64,000 nucleotides of DNA from Pseudosporangium ferrugineum (GCF_003002065.1 NZ_PVZG01000003.1:456724-520723); one strand, 5' to 3'. Counted from the first letter of the stretch, positions 24,096 through 33,847 are shown. Numbers and translations: made by a program. The notes: generated by a model not told the origin, from the sequence alone.

Positions 24096-25367
24096 ATGAC
24101 CGAGGTGGCGGATCCGGCCGGCTCGCAGGTCGTGCTGATCGGCGTGGCGGCGTACCGGAGGCTCTTCGAGCTGCCCGCCGCCGAGCGCAACGTGACCGAC
24201 CTGCGCGACCTGCTGCGCAGCGAGGACCTGTGGGGTATCCCGGCGGAGAACTGTCACGTGCTGCTCGATCCGGAGGACCCGGCCGCGGTCAGCCGCACGA
24301 TCCGCAAGGCCGCCGCCGCGACCCGCCGGGACGGCCTGCTGCTGGTCTACTTCGCCGGGCACGGGCTGGTCGACGCCGACGACGACAACCTCATCCTCGG
24401 GCTGCCCGGCTGCGACCCCGAGGTGCCCTACGAGCGCGGCGTACCGTACGAATGGATCCGCCGCGCCGTCGCGGACACCCGGGCCCGGCGCCGGGTGATC
24501 ATCCTGGACTGCTGCTATTCCGGGCGCGCCGGCGCGGAGCTGGGCGGCGACACCACCGGCACGGACGCGGTCGCCGACAAGGCCGAGACCGAGGGCACCT
24601 GCCTACTGGTCTCCGCGCCCGCGAACCGGCCGGCCGTGGCCCCGCGCGGCGAGCTCCACACCGCCTTCACCGGCGAACTGATCCGGCTGCTGCGGGACGG
24701 GCTGCGTCCACCGCCGCCGGAGGCGACGCCGGCCACGCTGACCGTCCACACCGTCTGGCGTACGGTACGCCGGGCCATGCTGCGCCGCGGGTACGAGCGC
24801 CCGGAGCTGCGCGCCCGCGACTCCGGCGGCGAGATGCCGCTGGTGCACAACGTGGCCGCGCCCCGGCACAACCTGGCCGGCAGCGTGCTCTACGCCGCGC
24901 CCTGGTTCGTCGACGAGGACCTCGGCCAGCGGGCGCTGCTGGTGCTGCGGCACAACCAGACCGGCGCGCTCGGCGTGTGCATCACCCAGCCCGAGGGCGA
25001 GCTGCCGGCCGGCTTCCCCGCGTCGTGGCGGCGGCTGCTGCGCAACCCGGTGATGCTGTTCCACGGCGGGCCGGTCGCCCAGGACGGCTACATCGTGGTG
25101 ACCCTGCTGCGCGCCGGCGCCGCGACGCCACTGCGGTTCACGCCGGTCCGCGACCGGCTCGGCACGCTGCACCTCTCCGGCAACCCGGAGGACGTCTCCG
25201 ACAGCGTCGACGTGATGCGCGTCTTCGTGGGCTACCTGGGCTGGCGCGCCGGCGAGCTGGAGGAATACCTGGACCGCGGTGCGCTGATCGCCAGCCGGCA
25301 CACCTCCCGCCAGGTGTTCACCGAACGTCCCGGCGAGCTGTGGCAGTCCCTGCAGGCGGGCCGATGA
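24096..25367 (+). CDS. Caspase (C14)-YqgE/AlgH fusion protein
   Basis: 423 residues, two domains. Residues ~10-200 are a caspase-like protease: VYFAGHG (84-90) with catalytic His89, and ILDCCYSG (136-143) with catalytic Cys140. Residues ~260-420 match the UPF0301 YqgE/AlgH family: HNQTGALGVCITQP (286-299), HGGPVAQDGYIV (323-334) and GYLGWRAGELEEYL (379-392), in the order and spacing of YqgE. The linker (~200-255) is Pro/Arg-rich. A caspase effector fused to AlgH is unusual. Stop and next start overlap (ATGA). Likely targets: self or a cassette partner, unknown. Confidence 0.88.
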   Translation: MTEVADPAGSQVVLIGVAAYRRLFELPAAERNVTDLRDLLRSEDLWGIPAENCHVLLDPEDPAAVSRTIRKAAAATRRDGLLLVYFAGHGLVDADDDNLILGLPGCDPEVPYERGVPYEWIRRAVADTRARRRVIILDCCYSGRAGAELGGDTTGTDAVADKAETEGTCLLVSAPANRPAVAPRGELHTAFTGELIRLLRDGLRPPPPEATPATLTVHTVWRTVRRAMLRRGYERPELRARDSGGEMPLVHNVAAPRHNLAGSVLYAAPWFVDEDLGQRALLVLRHNQTGALGVCITQPEGELPAGFPASWRRLLRNPVMLFHGGPVAQDGYIVVTLLRAGAATPLRFTPVRDRLGTLHLSGNPEDVSDSVDVMRVFVGYLGWRAGELEEYLDRGALIASRHTSRQVFTERPGELWQSLQAGR

Positions 25368-27436
25368 CGGCGCCGGAGCCGGCGGGCGAGGACCTGAGCC
25401 CCGGCGAGCAGCTGCTGCTCGACCGGCTCACCGTGGCGCTGCACGACGCCGACCACATCACCCTGCTGGTCGGCTCGGGCGTCACCGCCGGCGTGATCCC
25501 GCGGGTGCCGGGCGTGCTCGAGATCGCCGACAGCTACGCCGCCGGGCGCAACGACGACGGGGCGCTGGAGCGGGCGCTCGCCCAGGCGCGGGCCGAGCTC
25601 GTCGGCGCCGCGCCGGTCGAGGTGTACCGGGCGTACCGGCGGGTGTTCACCGACTGGGTGTCCGGCGAGGCGTTCGACGTCATCGCGCAGCAGGCGGTGC
25701 TGAAGGCGTACGCGGCCCCGGACCCGATGGAGTCGCCGCTGGCCACCCACGGCCTGGGCCAGCGCCTGGAACGCGGGGTGGCGGAGGGCGTGGAGAACGA
25801 CCGCTTCTCGTGGAACCTGCCGCGCGGCGTGCAGGCCCTCGGCCACCTGCTCGCGCGCATCCCCGAGGCGTTCGACCACCGGGTGCTCACCACGAACTTC
25901 GACCCGCTGCTGGAGATCGCGATCCGCGACGCCGGCGGCCGGGCGGTCAGCCTGCCGCTGGACGCGCGGGGCCGCTTCGGGCACGCCGGCGGCTCCGACG
26001 GCGCCGTACGCGTCTTCCACGTGCACGGCTTCTGGCGCCCCACCCTGCACGTCCGCGGCCCGCAGCTCCTGCACGATCCGGCGCACATCGCGGACAACGC
26101 GCCGCTGGTCGCCACCACCGCCGACCTCATCCGCGGCGACACGGTGTGCGTGATCGGCAGCAGCGACTGGGCCGGGACCATCGCGTCGGCGGTCGCGCGT
26201 ACCCGGCCGTTGCGGGTGCTGTGGGCGCTCAACGACGCCGACGCCGCCACCGCCCTGAGCACCGCGGAACGCCTGCGGGACCGCACCGGCACGGCGGTCG
26301 AGTGCTTCCCCGGCGTCGACTCCGAGCGGCTGTTCCCGGCCCTCGCCGAGCGGGCCCAGGTGCCGGTGCCGCCGCGCGCCACCGGACTGAAGAACCGGGT
26401 ACGCCACCACAACTGGGAACGCCAGCTCGTCTCCCAGCCCGGCACCGAACCGCCGCGCGACGTGCCCGGCCTGCTGCTCCAGCTCGAACGCCGGTTCGGC
26501 TGGGTGACCCAGCTGCGCGGCACGGTGCAGCCGATCCGGCTGCTGTGGCCGGTACGCCTGCGCGCCCGCGCCTCGGTGATCCACATGGTCCAGGCGTTCG
26601 TGGCCGGCGCCCTCGCCCGCCTCGGCGTGGAGGTACGCGTCTGCGTCGACGACGTCGGCTCCCGCGACCACGAGGCACACTCCGGCTTCCTCGCCGACCT
26701 GGACCGCTGGATAGACCACACCGGGCACGGCGCGGCACGCACCTTCGTCAGCCTCACGGAGTTCCTCGACCGCGGCCACCGCCACCCCGCCGCCGGTACG
26801 CCCGAAGCCCTGCTCCGCCCCACGGACCCCTGGTCGGTGGCCCGCACCTTCTACGGGGAACGCAATCCGTCGCTCTACGCGCTGCTCGCCGCGGCGAAGG
26901 CCGTACCCAACCTGACCTCCTGGGACGAGCTCGAGAAGAACGCGTGGCCGATCGTGCAGTCGGTGCTGCGTACGGATGCCAAGAACCTGCTGACGCCGCT
27001 GACGCTCTGGCCGTACCTGAACAGCATGTTGCTCGAGAGCGCCACCAACGACGTCATGACGCTGGGCGGCCGCGACGAGGCGATCCTGTGGGCACAGTGG
27101 CGGCAGACGTTCGGCAACGGGCCGGGGCACCTCTACAACCCGTACATCAAGAATCTGAAGCACGACGCGCACATGCTGCGCTGGTCCTCGCAGGACGATC
27201 TGAGCCGGCACCTGCACCGCACCCGGGAGCTGCCGGGCTGGGACGTCGAGGGCAGCTACATCCCCTGGCTGTTCCACAACGCCCTGCTGCTGCCCGGTTA
27301 CCTCAACCACGAGCCGGTGCTCGAGACGGACGACTTCCCGCTCGACTCGTGGGCGGCGTTCGTCGCGGCGATCGAGGACGGGAAGCCGGTCCTGGACGAC
27401 CTCGCCGCCCGGGTGACCGCCCTTTTTCTTCGCTAG
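25364..27436 (+). CDS. SIR2-like protein with large C-terminal domain
   Basis: 690 residues. The N-terminal ~330 residues are SIR2-like: LLVGSGV (34-40), LTTNFDPLLE (175-184), FHVHG with a candidate catalytic His (219-222) and VIGSSDW (263-269). SIR2 domains in immunity systems consume NAD. The C-terminal half contains SVIHMVQAFVAGALARLG (404-421), a GGRDEAILWAQ segment (568-578) and MLRWSSQDD (604-612), a layout reminiscent of class I aminoacyl-tRNA synthetase (HUP) domains; I hold this weakly. Its ATG overlaps the caspase stop, so the two are coupled. Confidence 0.82.
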   Translation: MTAPEPAGEDLSPGEQLLLDRLTVALHDADHITLLVGSGVTAGVIPRVPGVLEIADSYAAGRNDDGALERALAQARAELVGAAPVEVYRAYRRVFTDWVSGEAFDVIAQQAVLKAYAAPDPMESPLATHGLGQRLERGVAEGVENDRFSWNLPRGVQALGHLLARIPEAFDHRVLTTNFDPLLEIAIRDAGGRAVSLPLDARGRFGHAGGSDGAVRVFHVHGFWRPTLHVRGPQLLHDPAHIADNAPLVATTADLIRGDTVCVIGSSDWAGTIASAVARTRPLRVLWALNDADAATALSTAERLRDRTGTAVECFPGVDSERLFPALAERAQVPVPPRATGLKNRVRHHNWERQLVSQPGTEPPRDVPGLLLQLERRFGWVTQLRGTVQPIRLLWPVRLRARASVIHMVQAFVAGALARLGVEVRVCVDDVGSRDHEAHSGFLADLDRWIDHTGHGAARTFVSLTEFLDRGHRHPAAGTPEALLRPTDPWSVARTFYGERNPSLYALLAAAKAVPNLTSWDELEKNAWPIVQSVLRTDAKNLLTPLTLWPYLNSMLLESATNDVMTLGGRDEAILWAQWRQTFGNGPGHLYNPYIKNLKHDAHMLRWSSQDDLSRHLHRTRELPGWDVEGSYIPWLFHNALLLPGYLNHEPVLETDDFPLDSWAAFVAAIEDGKPVLDDLAARVTALFLR

Positions 27437-27484
27437 GCGCCACGGAGGTCGCCGCGGCGGCGTACGGGCGTTAGCGTCGTAGTC

Positions 27485-27856
27485 ATGACCGCCACCGTGC
27501 TGGACCGCGCCGGACACCACACCGCGACCGCCGGCGACGACGCGGAGCTGTGCGTCGCCGTCCTCGGCAGCGAGCTGACCGCGTACCTCGCCGGCGCGGA
27601 CTCCGTGGCCCAGTTCGAGTCCTGGTTCGCCGGCCCGGCACGGCCGGACTCCCCCGCCCGCCGCCGCCTGGCAGCCGCCGCGGAGCTCATCACCGTCTTC
27701 GAGACCGCCAACCGCACGTCCCTGGCCGCCGCCTGGCTGCGCGAGGTCGACCCGGCCGGCTACGTGCCGGCCCGCGTGCTGCGCCTGTCGGAGGGCAACG
27801 ACGCCTGCGTCAAGGCCCTCCTCGAGACCGCCGCCGCCTGGTCCGCCACCGCCTGA
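27485..27856 (+). CDS. Small Xre/MbcA/ParS-like protein
   Basis: 123 residues. The C-terminal part (AWLREVDPAGYVPARVLRLS, ~81-100, then a final helix) resembles the toxin-binding domain of Xre/MbcA/ParS antitoxins. No RES-type toxin gene is adjacent. It is 48 bp downstream of the SIR2 gene, on the same strand, and shares the terminator at 27879, so it may belong to the cassette. The assignment is tentative. Confidence 0.55.
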   Translation: MTATVLDRAGHHTATAGDDAELCVAVLGSELTAYLAGADSVAQFESWFAGPARPDSPARRRLAAAAELITVFETANRTSLAAAWLREVDPAGYVPARVLRLSEGNDACVKALLETAAAWSATA

Positions 27857-27878
27857 CCCCTCAGCACGGCAAGCCTCC

Positions 27879-27908
27879 ACCGTTCGGCCCGCCCCTCGGC
27901 CGAACGGT
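27879..27908 (+). terminator. Terminator closing the EACC1-caspase-SIR2 cassette
   Basis: Perfect 11-bp arms, ACCGTTCGGCC and GGCCGAACGGT, with an 8-nt loop, followed by TACTTTCG. Confidence 0.8.
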
Positions 27909-28064
27909 TACTTTCGTGCGCTTTTGGCCTCCCCGGCGCGGGTGACCTGCCCTTCCCATCATGCGGTTCGGGGTTGACGCACGCCTCCTACCTCGTCCAC
28001 TATTCCCATCCATCAGATAGAGAAAGCAGAGTTTGCGCTCCACCGGACCGAGAGGACATGCCCC

Positions 28065-28478
28065 GTGTACGTCTCGGCACGCACCGACTACGCCGTCCGG
28101 GCCATGCTCGCGATCGCCGCCGACCATCCCCACCTGGTCAAGGCCGCCAGCCTGGCCGCGGTCCAGGACATCCCGCTCAGCTTTCTCCAGGGCATCCTGC
28201 TCGACCTGCGGCGTGCCGGGCTGCTGCACAGTCACCGGGGCGTCGACGGCGGGTACGCCCTGGCCCGGCCGGCCGACGAGATCACCGTCGGCGACGTGGT
28301 CCGGGCCGTCGGCGGAGCGCTGACCACCGTTCGTGGCCTGCCCACCACGACCACGACGTACCACGGGGTCGCGACCGGCCTGAAGGACGTCTGGCTCGCG
28401 GTGGAGGAGGCCATCGAGGGAGTCGTGAACCACCGGACCCTCGCCCAACTCACCGTTTCCGCGATTCCCACGAATTAG
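28065..28478 (+). CDS. Rrf2-family transcriptional regulator without cysteines
   Basis: 137 residues, GTG start with GAGG nine bases upstream. The N-terminal winged helix (SARTDYAVRAMLAIAAD, then SFLQGILLDLRRAGLLHSHRG) is typical of Rrf2/IscR/CymR. There is no cysteine in the whole protein, so it cannot hold an Fe-S cluster. It precedes the transporter by a few bases, which suggests it controls sulfonate-type uptake, like CymR-type regulators. Its stop overlaps the transporter's ribosome-binding site. Confidence 0.9.
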   Translation: MYVSARTDYAVRAMLAIAADHPHLVKAASLAAVQDIPLSFLQGILLDLRRAGLLHSHRGVDGGYALARPADEITVGDVVRAVGGALTTVRGLPTTTTTYHGVATGLKDVWLAVEEAIEGVVNHRTLAQLTVSAIPTN

Positions 28479-28486
28479 GAGTGAGC

Positions 28487-29539
28487 ATGAGCTCCCGCAC
28501 TCTCCGTGCGCTTGCCCTCGCTGCCGCCGCCCTTGTCTCCGCCACCGCCCTGACCGCGTGCGGCGACGACTCGGAATCCGGCGGGGAGGCGACCACCCTG
28601 CGCCTCGGCTACTTCCCGAACATCACCCACGCGCCCGCGCTGGTCGGCGTCAAGAACGGCCTCTTCCAGCAGGCGCTGGGCACCACCAAGCTGGAACCCA
28701 AGACCTTCAACGCCGGTCCCGCGGCGATCGAGGCGCTGTTCTCCGGGGCGGTCGACGCCACGTACATCGGCCCGAACCCGGCGATCAACGGCTGGGCCAC
28801 CTCCAAGGGCACCGCGCTGAAGATCATCGCGGGGAGCACCTCCGGCGGCGCCGGCCTGGTCGTGAAGGCGGGCATCAACGCCCCGGCCGACCTCAAGGGC
28901 AAGAAGATCGCCACGCCGCAGCTGGGCAACACCCAGGACGTCGCGCTGCGCGCCTGGCTGAAGGAGAACGGCCTCACCGCCGACCAGCAGGGCGGCGGCG
29001 ACGTCTCGGTGCTGCCGCAGGACAACGCGACCGCCGTGCAGGCGTTCGCCCAGGGCGCGATCGACGGTGCGTGGGTGCCCGAGCCCAACCTCAGCAAGAT
29101 GGTGCTCGAGTCCAAGGGCAAGATCCTGGTCAACGAGAAGGACCTGTGGCCCAACGGCCAGTTCGTGACCACCCACCTGATCGTCAAGCAGGAGTTCCTC
29201 AAGGAGCACCCGGACACGGTCAAGAAGCTGCTCCAGGGCCACATCGCCGCGGAGAAGCTCATCGCCACCGACACCGCCGGCGCGCAGAAGGCCGCCAACG
29301 AGCAGCTCGCCGCCCTGTCCGGCAAGCCGCTCAAGGACGACATCCTCGCCGCCGCGTTCAAGAACCTGACCTTCACCAACGACCCGATCGCGTCTTCGCT
29401 GTTCACCAGCGCCAAGCACGCCGAGGACGTCGGCCTGCTCAAGCCGGTGGACCTCAAGGGGATCTACGACCTCGGCCCGCTCAACGAGCTGCTCAAGGCC
29501 GACGGGCAGCCCGAGGTCAGCGACGCCGCCTCCTCCTGA
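28487..29539 (+). CDS. ABC transporter substrate-binding lipoprotein (SsuA/NrtA type)
   Basis: 350 residues. Signal peptide with lipobox LTAC (residues ~21-24), then a type II periplasmic binding fold: LRLGYFPNITHAPALVG (the family N-terminal motif), NAGPAAIEALFSGAVD and GPNPAINGW. It belongs to the aliphatic sulfonate/nitrate/taurine group; the exact substrate is not evident. ATG at 28487 is preceded by AGGAGTG, which overlaps the Rrf2 stop. First gene of the transporter set. Confidence 0.93.
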   Translation: MSSRTLRALALAAAALVSATALTACGDDSESGGEATTLRLGYFPNITHAPALVGVKNGLFQQALGTTKLEPKTFNAGPAAIEALFSGAVDATYIGPNPAINGWATSKGTALKIIAGSTSGGAGLVVKAGINAPADLKGKKIATPQLGNTQDVALRAWLKENGLTADQQGGGDVSVLPQDNATAVQAFAQGAIDGAWVPEPNLSKMVLESKGKILVNEKDLWPNGQFVTTHLIVKQEFLKEHPDTVKKLLQGHIAAEKLIATDTAGAQKAANEQLAALSGKPLKDDILAAAFKNLTFTNDPIASSLFTSAKHAEDVGLLKPVDLKGIYDLGPLNELLKADGQPEVSDAASS

Positions 29540-29600
29540 TCAGCCGCCCGGCCGGGCCCGCCACGCGGGCCCGGCCGGCACTCACCTGCGGAGAACCATC

Positions 29601-30363
<763 letters not shown>

Positions 30364-30374
<11 letters not shown>

Positions 30375-31302
30375 GTTCCCGTCCGCCCGCGCCGGACTCG
30401 ACGGCGTCGCCCAGGACACCACCCCGCCACCGGCCGAGCAGCCGCGGACCGACCTCGCCGCCGCCGACCGGGTGACCGGCCTCGACGCTCTGGAGCTCGG
30501 CGGCCGGAGCGACAAGGGCGCGCTCGGCGTACGCATCTGGCGCAGCGCGTGGCCCAAGCTCCTCGCCGTCGCGATCGTGCTGCTCGCCTGGCAGCTGGTC
30601 GTCTGGGCGGAGTGGAAGCCGGTGTACGTGCTGCCCGGCCCCGCCACCGTCTTCGAGGACCTCGGCGGCCTGATCACCACGGCGGACTTCTGGGACGGCG
30701 TACGCCTGACCATGATCCGGGCGCTGACCGGCTTCGCGCTGGCGGTGCTGATCGGCACGGTCGTCGGCGCGGCGGTCTCCCGGTTCGCCCCGCTGCGGGC
30801 GGCGATCGGCTCGCTGATCACCGGCCTGCAGACGATGCCGTCGATCATGTGGTTCCCGCTGGCCATCCTGCTGTTCCAGATCAGCGAGAGCGCGATCATG
30901 TTCGTGGTAGTCATCGGCGCGGCGCCCTCGGTGGCGAACGGCCTGATCAGCGGCATCGACTACGTCCCGCGCACGTGGCTGCGGGTGGGGCAGGTGCTGG
31001 GCATGAAGGGCTTCGCCAAGTACCGCCACCTGATCCTGCCGGCCTCGCTGCCGTCGTTCATCTCCGGGCTGAAGCAGGGCTGGGCCTTCTCCTGGCGGAG
31101 CCTGATGGCCGGTGAGCTCCTGGTGATCGTGCCGGGCGCGCTGTCCATCGGCGTACGGATGCAGCAGGCCCGTGATCTGAACGAGTCGAGCCTGGTCATC
31201 TCGTTCATCATCGTGGTGCTCGTGATCGGCATCCTGATCGACGTGCTCTTCAACGCCGCGGACAACGCCCTGCGCAAGCGGTGGGGCCTGACCGGCTCCT
31301 GA
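30364..31302 (+). CDS. ABC transporter permease (SsuC type)
   Basis: 312 residues, ATG within the ATPase 3' end. About six membrane segments; the inner-membrane EAA-like loop is near VGQVLGMKGFAKYRHLILPASLPS. The N-terminal ~55 residues are a Pro-rich cytoplasmic extension (TTPPPAEQPRTD). It completes the importer. A hairpin terminator follows 14 bp past the stop. Confidence 0.94.
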
Positions 31303-31315
31303 CCCGCCGGACGTG

Positions 31316-31343
31316 GAACGGGCCTCGCACGCGGGGCCCGTTC
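31316..31343. terminator. Terminator between transporter and convergent gene
   Basis: GAACGGGCC (31316-31324) and GGCCCGTTC (31335-31343), 9-bp arms, 10-nt loop. It lies between convergent genes. Confidence 0.75.
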
Positions 31344-31350
31344 GCGCTGC

Positions 31351-32238
31351 TCAGAGCGGCCGGACCGACTTCAGGACGTCGTCGACGACGTAGTCGAACT
31401 GCTTGTGCGTGCCGGGGATCGACACGTAGAGCACGGCCGCGGTCGGCTTCCCCACGTCGATGATCGCCACCGCGGACAGCTCCTCGGTCGCGGACAGCCC
31501 CGGCGCCCGGAAGTGCAGCCGGAACTCGCTCAGCCACGCCGGCCGCCCGCCCAGCGTGGTCATCTCGTCGCGCAGCGGCTCCAGCTGGTTGGGCTGCGGG
31601 TAATACTCGGCGCGCACGTCCGCCGCCACCTGCCGCCCCACGCACTCCAGGTCGAGCGTCACCGCGTCGTTGTCCGCCGCCGGCACCGCGGCCGACAGGA
31701 TCGAGGCATGGTACGAGCCACCGCTGTACTCCTCGGTGACGAAGTGCTGACCGACCTTGTACGGCACCTCCAGCGTCCCCGCCCGCCACGTGGTGTCCCA
31801 GGGCACCCACGGGTCGCCGTACTTCTTGTAGGAGATGCCCGCCTCGGCGTCGGTGGTGCGCTCGCCGGTCGCCGGCGGCACCTGACCGGGCCGGGCGGTC
31901 GGGCCCGCGCTCGGCGGCACGGTCGGGGCCGGGCACATCTGCGCCAGCGGCGGGCGCACCTCGGTGGGACCGGACGCCTTGCGGCCGAACGGGTCGCCCT
32001 CCGACGTGAGCGCCACGATCAGGATGATGGTCAGACCGATCGCGAGAATCGCCCCGGCCACCCCGCCGAAGATCAACATCTGCCGCCGGCGCCGTCGTGG
32101 CCCGTCATCGCCGGGCGGCTGCGGCGGCGCGGCGGGAGGCGGCAGAAGCGGGGGTACGCCGGGAGCGGTCACCGTCCCGGACGCCCACGGGCCACCCGGC
32201 CGCGACCAGGCGGTGGGAGTCTGGGTGCCCTCGGACAT
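31351..32238 (-). CDS. Single-span membrane protein, Pro-rich N-terminus
   Basis: 295 residues from MSEGTQ at 32238 (another ATG just before it). Cytoplasmic Pro-rich head (GVPPLLPPPAAPPQPPG, ~27-43), basic RRRRR, one membrane helix (~54-77), then an extracytoplasmic domain of about 190 residues with two conserved-looking Cys. No known family recognised. The fold after residue ~115 is a mixed alpha/beta domain (VTLDLECVGRQVAADVRAEY). Confidence 0.8.
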   Translation of the reverse strand: MSEGTQTPTAWSRPGGPWASGTVTAPGVPPLLPPPAAPPQPPGDDGPRRRRRQMLIFGGVAGAILAIGLTIILIVALTSEGDPFGRKASGPTEVRPPLAQMCPAPTVPPSAGPTARPGQVPPATGERTTDAEAGISYKKYGDPWVPWDTTWRAGTLEVPYKVGQHFVTEEYSGGSYHASILSAAVPAADNDAVTLDLECVGRQVAADVRAEYYPQPNQLEPLRDEMTTLGGRPAWLSEFRLHFRAPGLSATEELSAVAIIDVGKPTAAVLYVSIPGTHKQFDYVVDDVLKSVRPL

Positions 32239-32358
32239 CATCCCAGTGAACACCACGACCGCGCGTCATGGGTCACCGCCCGACGCGCAAACGGACGTTC
32301 GGCACACCTCACCGCGGTCCGGGGCTCCGTGCCGTGCCTCCCGGCCGGCCGGTTCAGC

Positions 32359-32547
32359 TCACCTGACGAGGGCCGCCTGCACGCCGCCCAGCGCCGGGGG
32401 GATCGTCTCGATGACCGAGGGGCCGATGTCGCCGTAGCTGACCGAGCCGTACCAGGGTGCGAAGGCCACCACGCCGACCAGGGCGAGGCCGAGCACTGCC
32501 AGTGCGAACACGATCGCCAGTTCACGACGTCCGGACATGGTGTGCAT
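32359..32547 (-). CDS. Small membrane protein
   Basis: 62 residues, MHTMSGRRELAIVFALAVLG, one N-terminal membrane helix (~10-28) and a short hydrophilic tail. GGGAGG lies 8 bases before the ATG, which supports translation. It stands alone, 120 bp upstream of the previous gene on the same strand. Function unknown. Confidence 0.6.
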   Translation of the reverse strand: MHTMSGRRELAIVFALAVLGLALVGVVAFAPWYGSVSYGDIGPSVIETIPPALGGVQAALVR

Positions 32548-32697
32548 AAGAGGGCCTCCCAGGCAGTGCCGTACCCCTCGGTCCTCTCAGCGTGGACCAG
32601 TGAACGGCTCGGCGCAGTCACCCATAAGACGCTTCGAACCCCGGACGGGTTGCATTCCTCCCAGGTAAGTTTCATCGCACGCCGGTACCGTGACCCA

Positions 32698-33429
32698 ATG
32701 GAAATCGTGTATCCCCCCGTGGTCGGCCTGGCCAAGACGTTGTTCCGGGTGCTGGACCTGAAGATCCAGGTCGACGGCGCGCACCACATTCCGGCGGCCG
32801 GCGGGGCAGTGCTGGCGAGCAACCACGTCAGCTACCTCGATTTCATCTTCTGCGGCTTCGGCGCCCAGCCCGCCGACCGGCTCGTACGCTTCATGGCCAA
32901 GAAGTCGGTCTTCGACCACCGCGTGAGCGGCCCGCTGATGCGCGGCATGCGCCACATCCCGGTCGACCGCAAGGCCGGCAACGCGGCCTTCCACGAGGCG
33001 GAGACGGCCCTCAGGAACGGCGAGGTCGTCGGCGTCTTCCCCGAGGCGACGATCAGCGAGTCGTTCACCGTCAAGAAGCTCAAGTCGGGCGCGGCGCGGC
33101 TCGCGCAGGAGGCGGCCGTACCGTTGATCCCGATGGCGGTCTGGGGCCCGCACCGGCTCTGGACCAAGGGCCGCAAGAAGGAACTGACCAAGCGGCACGT
33201 CCCGGTCATCATCAAGATCGGCGAACCCATCCCCACCGGCGACGCCACCACGACGGAGGCGACGACGACCGAGCTGCACCGGCGCCTGACCCGGCTGCTG
33301 GACGAGGCCCAGGCGGCCTACCCGGACCAGCCGTCGGGCCCGGACGACCGGTGGTGGCTGCCGGCCCACCTGGGCGGCACGGCACCCCGCCCGGAGGACG
33401 TCGGCGACCCGGCCCGCCTGGAGGCCTGA
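32698..33429 (+). CDS. 1-acyl-glycerol-3-phosphate acyltransferase (PlsC family)
   Basis: 243 residues from ATG 32698. NHVSYLD (42-48) is acyltransferase block I (NHx4D) and FPEATIS (114-120) block III; VDRKAGN lies between. It transfers an acyl chain to lysophosphatidic acid or a related acceptor. A 60-residue C-terminal tail is Pro/Arg-rich and outside the usual domain. Confidence 0.92.
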   Translation: MEIVYPPVVGLAKTLFRVLDLKIQVDGAHHIPAAGGAVLASNHVSYLDFIFCGFGAQPADRLVRFMAKKSVFDHRVSGPLMRGMRHIPVDRKAGNAAFHEAETALRNGEVVGVFPEATISESFTVKKLKSGAARLAQEAAVPLIPMAVWGPHRLWTKGRKKELTKRHVPVIIKIGEPIPTGDATTTEATTTELHRRLTRLLDEAQAAYPDQPSGPDDRWWLPAHLGGTAPRPEDVGDPARLEA

Positions 33430-33500
33430 GCACCGAACCCGCGCGGGCCGGCATCGCGCCTTCGGGAGACCGCGGCGGCCGAGCACCACGCCTGGGCGGG

Positions 33501-33596
33501 CTCACGCCTGCGCGGGCTCACGCCTGCGCGGGCTCACGCCTGCGCGGGCTCACGCCTGCGCGGGCTCACGCCTGCGCGGGCTCACGCCTGGGCGGG
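33501..33596. repeat. Six exact copies of a 16-bp minisatellite
   Basis: The unit CTCACGCCTGCGCGGG starts at 33501, 33517, 33533, 33549, 33565 and 33581; the last has one substitution and a degenerate copy precedes the first. There are no spacers, so it is not CRISPR. The rest of the interval 33430-33795 holds no supported gene. Confidence 0.95.
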
Positions 33597-33795
33597 CTCG
33601 TGGGAACCGGGCCTCGCGCTGCCCAGCATCGCTCCCGCCAAGAACACGCGTGCCGGGCAGCGCGGCGAACGGGCATCGCGCGGGCCGGGCGCGGCGAGCG
33701 GGGGTTGGCGTGGCGGGTTCCGGGGGCGGTGGACCTTCGTTTCAGGGCCTGCGCGCGGCGGCGGACCGGGCGATCGAAGGCCGGAAAAGCACATC

Positions 33796-33824
33796 GGCGC
33801 CGGCCCCCGTGGGGGACCGACGCC
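33796..33824 (-). terminator. Terminator of the cold-shock gene
   Basis: GGCGCCGGCCCCC (33796-33808) pairs with GGGGGACCGACGCC (33811-33824) using two G-U pairs on the transcript, followed on the minus strand by a short T-rich run. Confidence 0.7.
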
Positions 33825-33847
33825 GGTGTGTCAGCGTAGAGCTGAGA

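Noticed and set aside
33501..33596. Possible CRISPR array
   Set aside because: The 16-bp units are directly adjacent with no spacers and no cas genes nearby.
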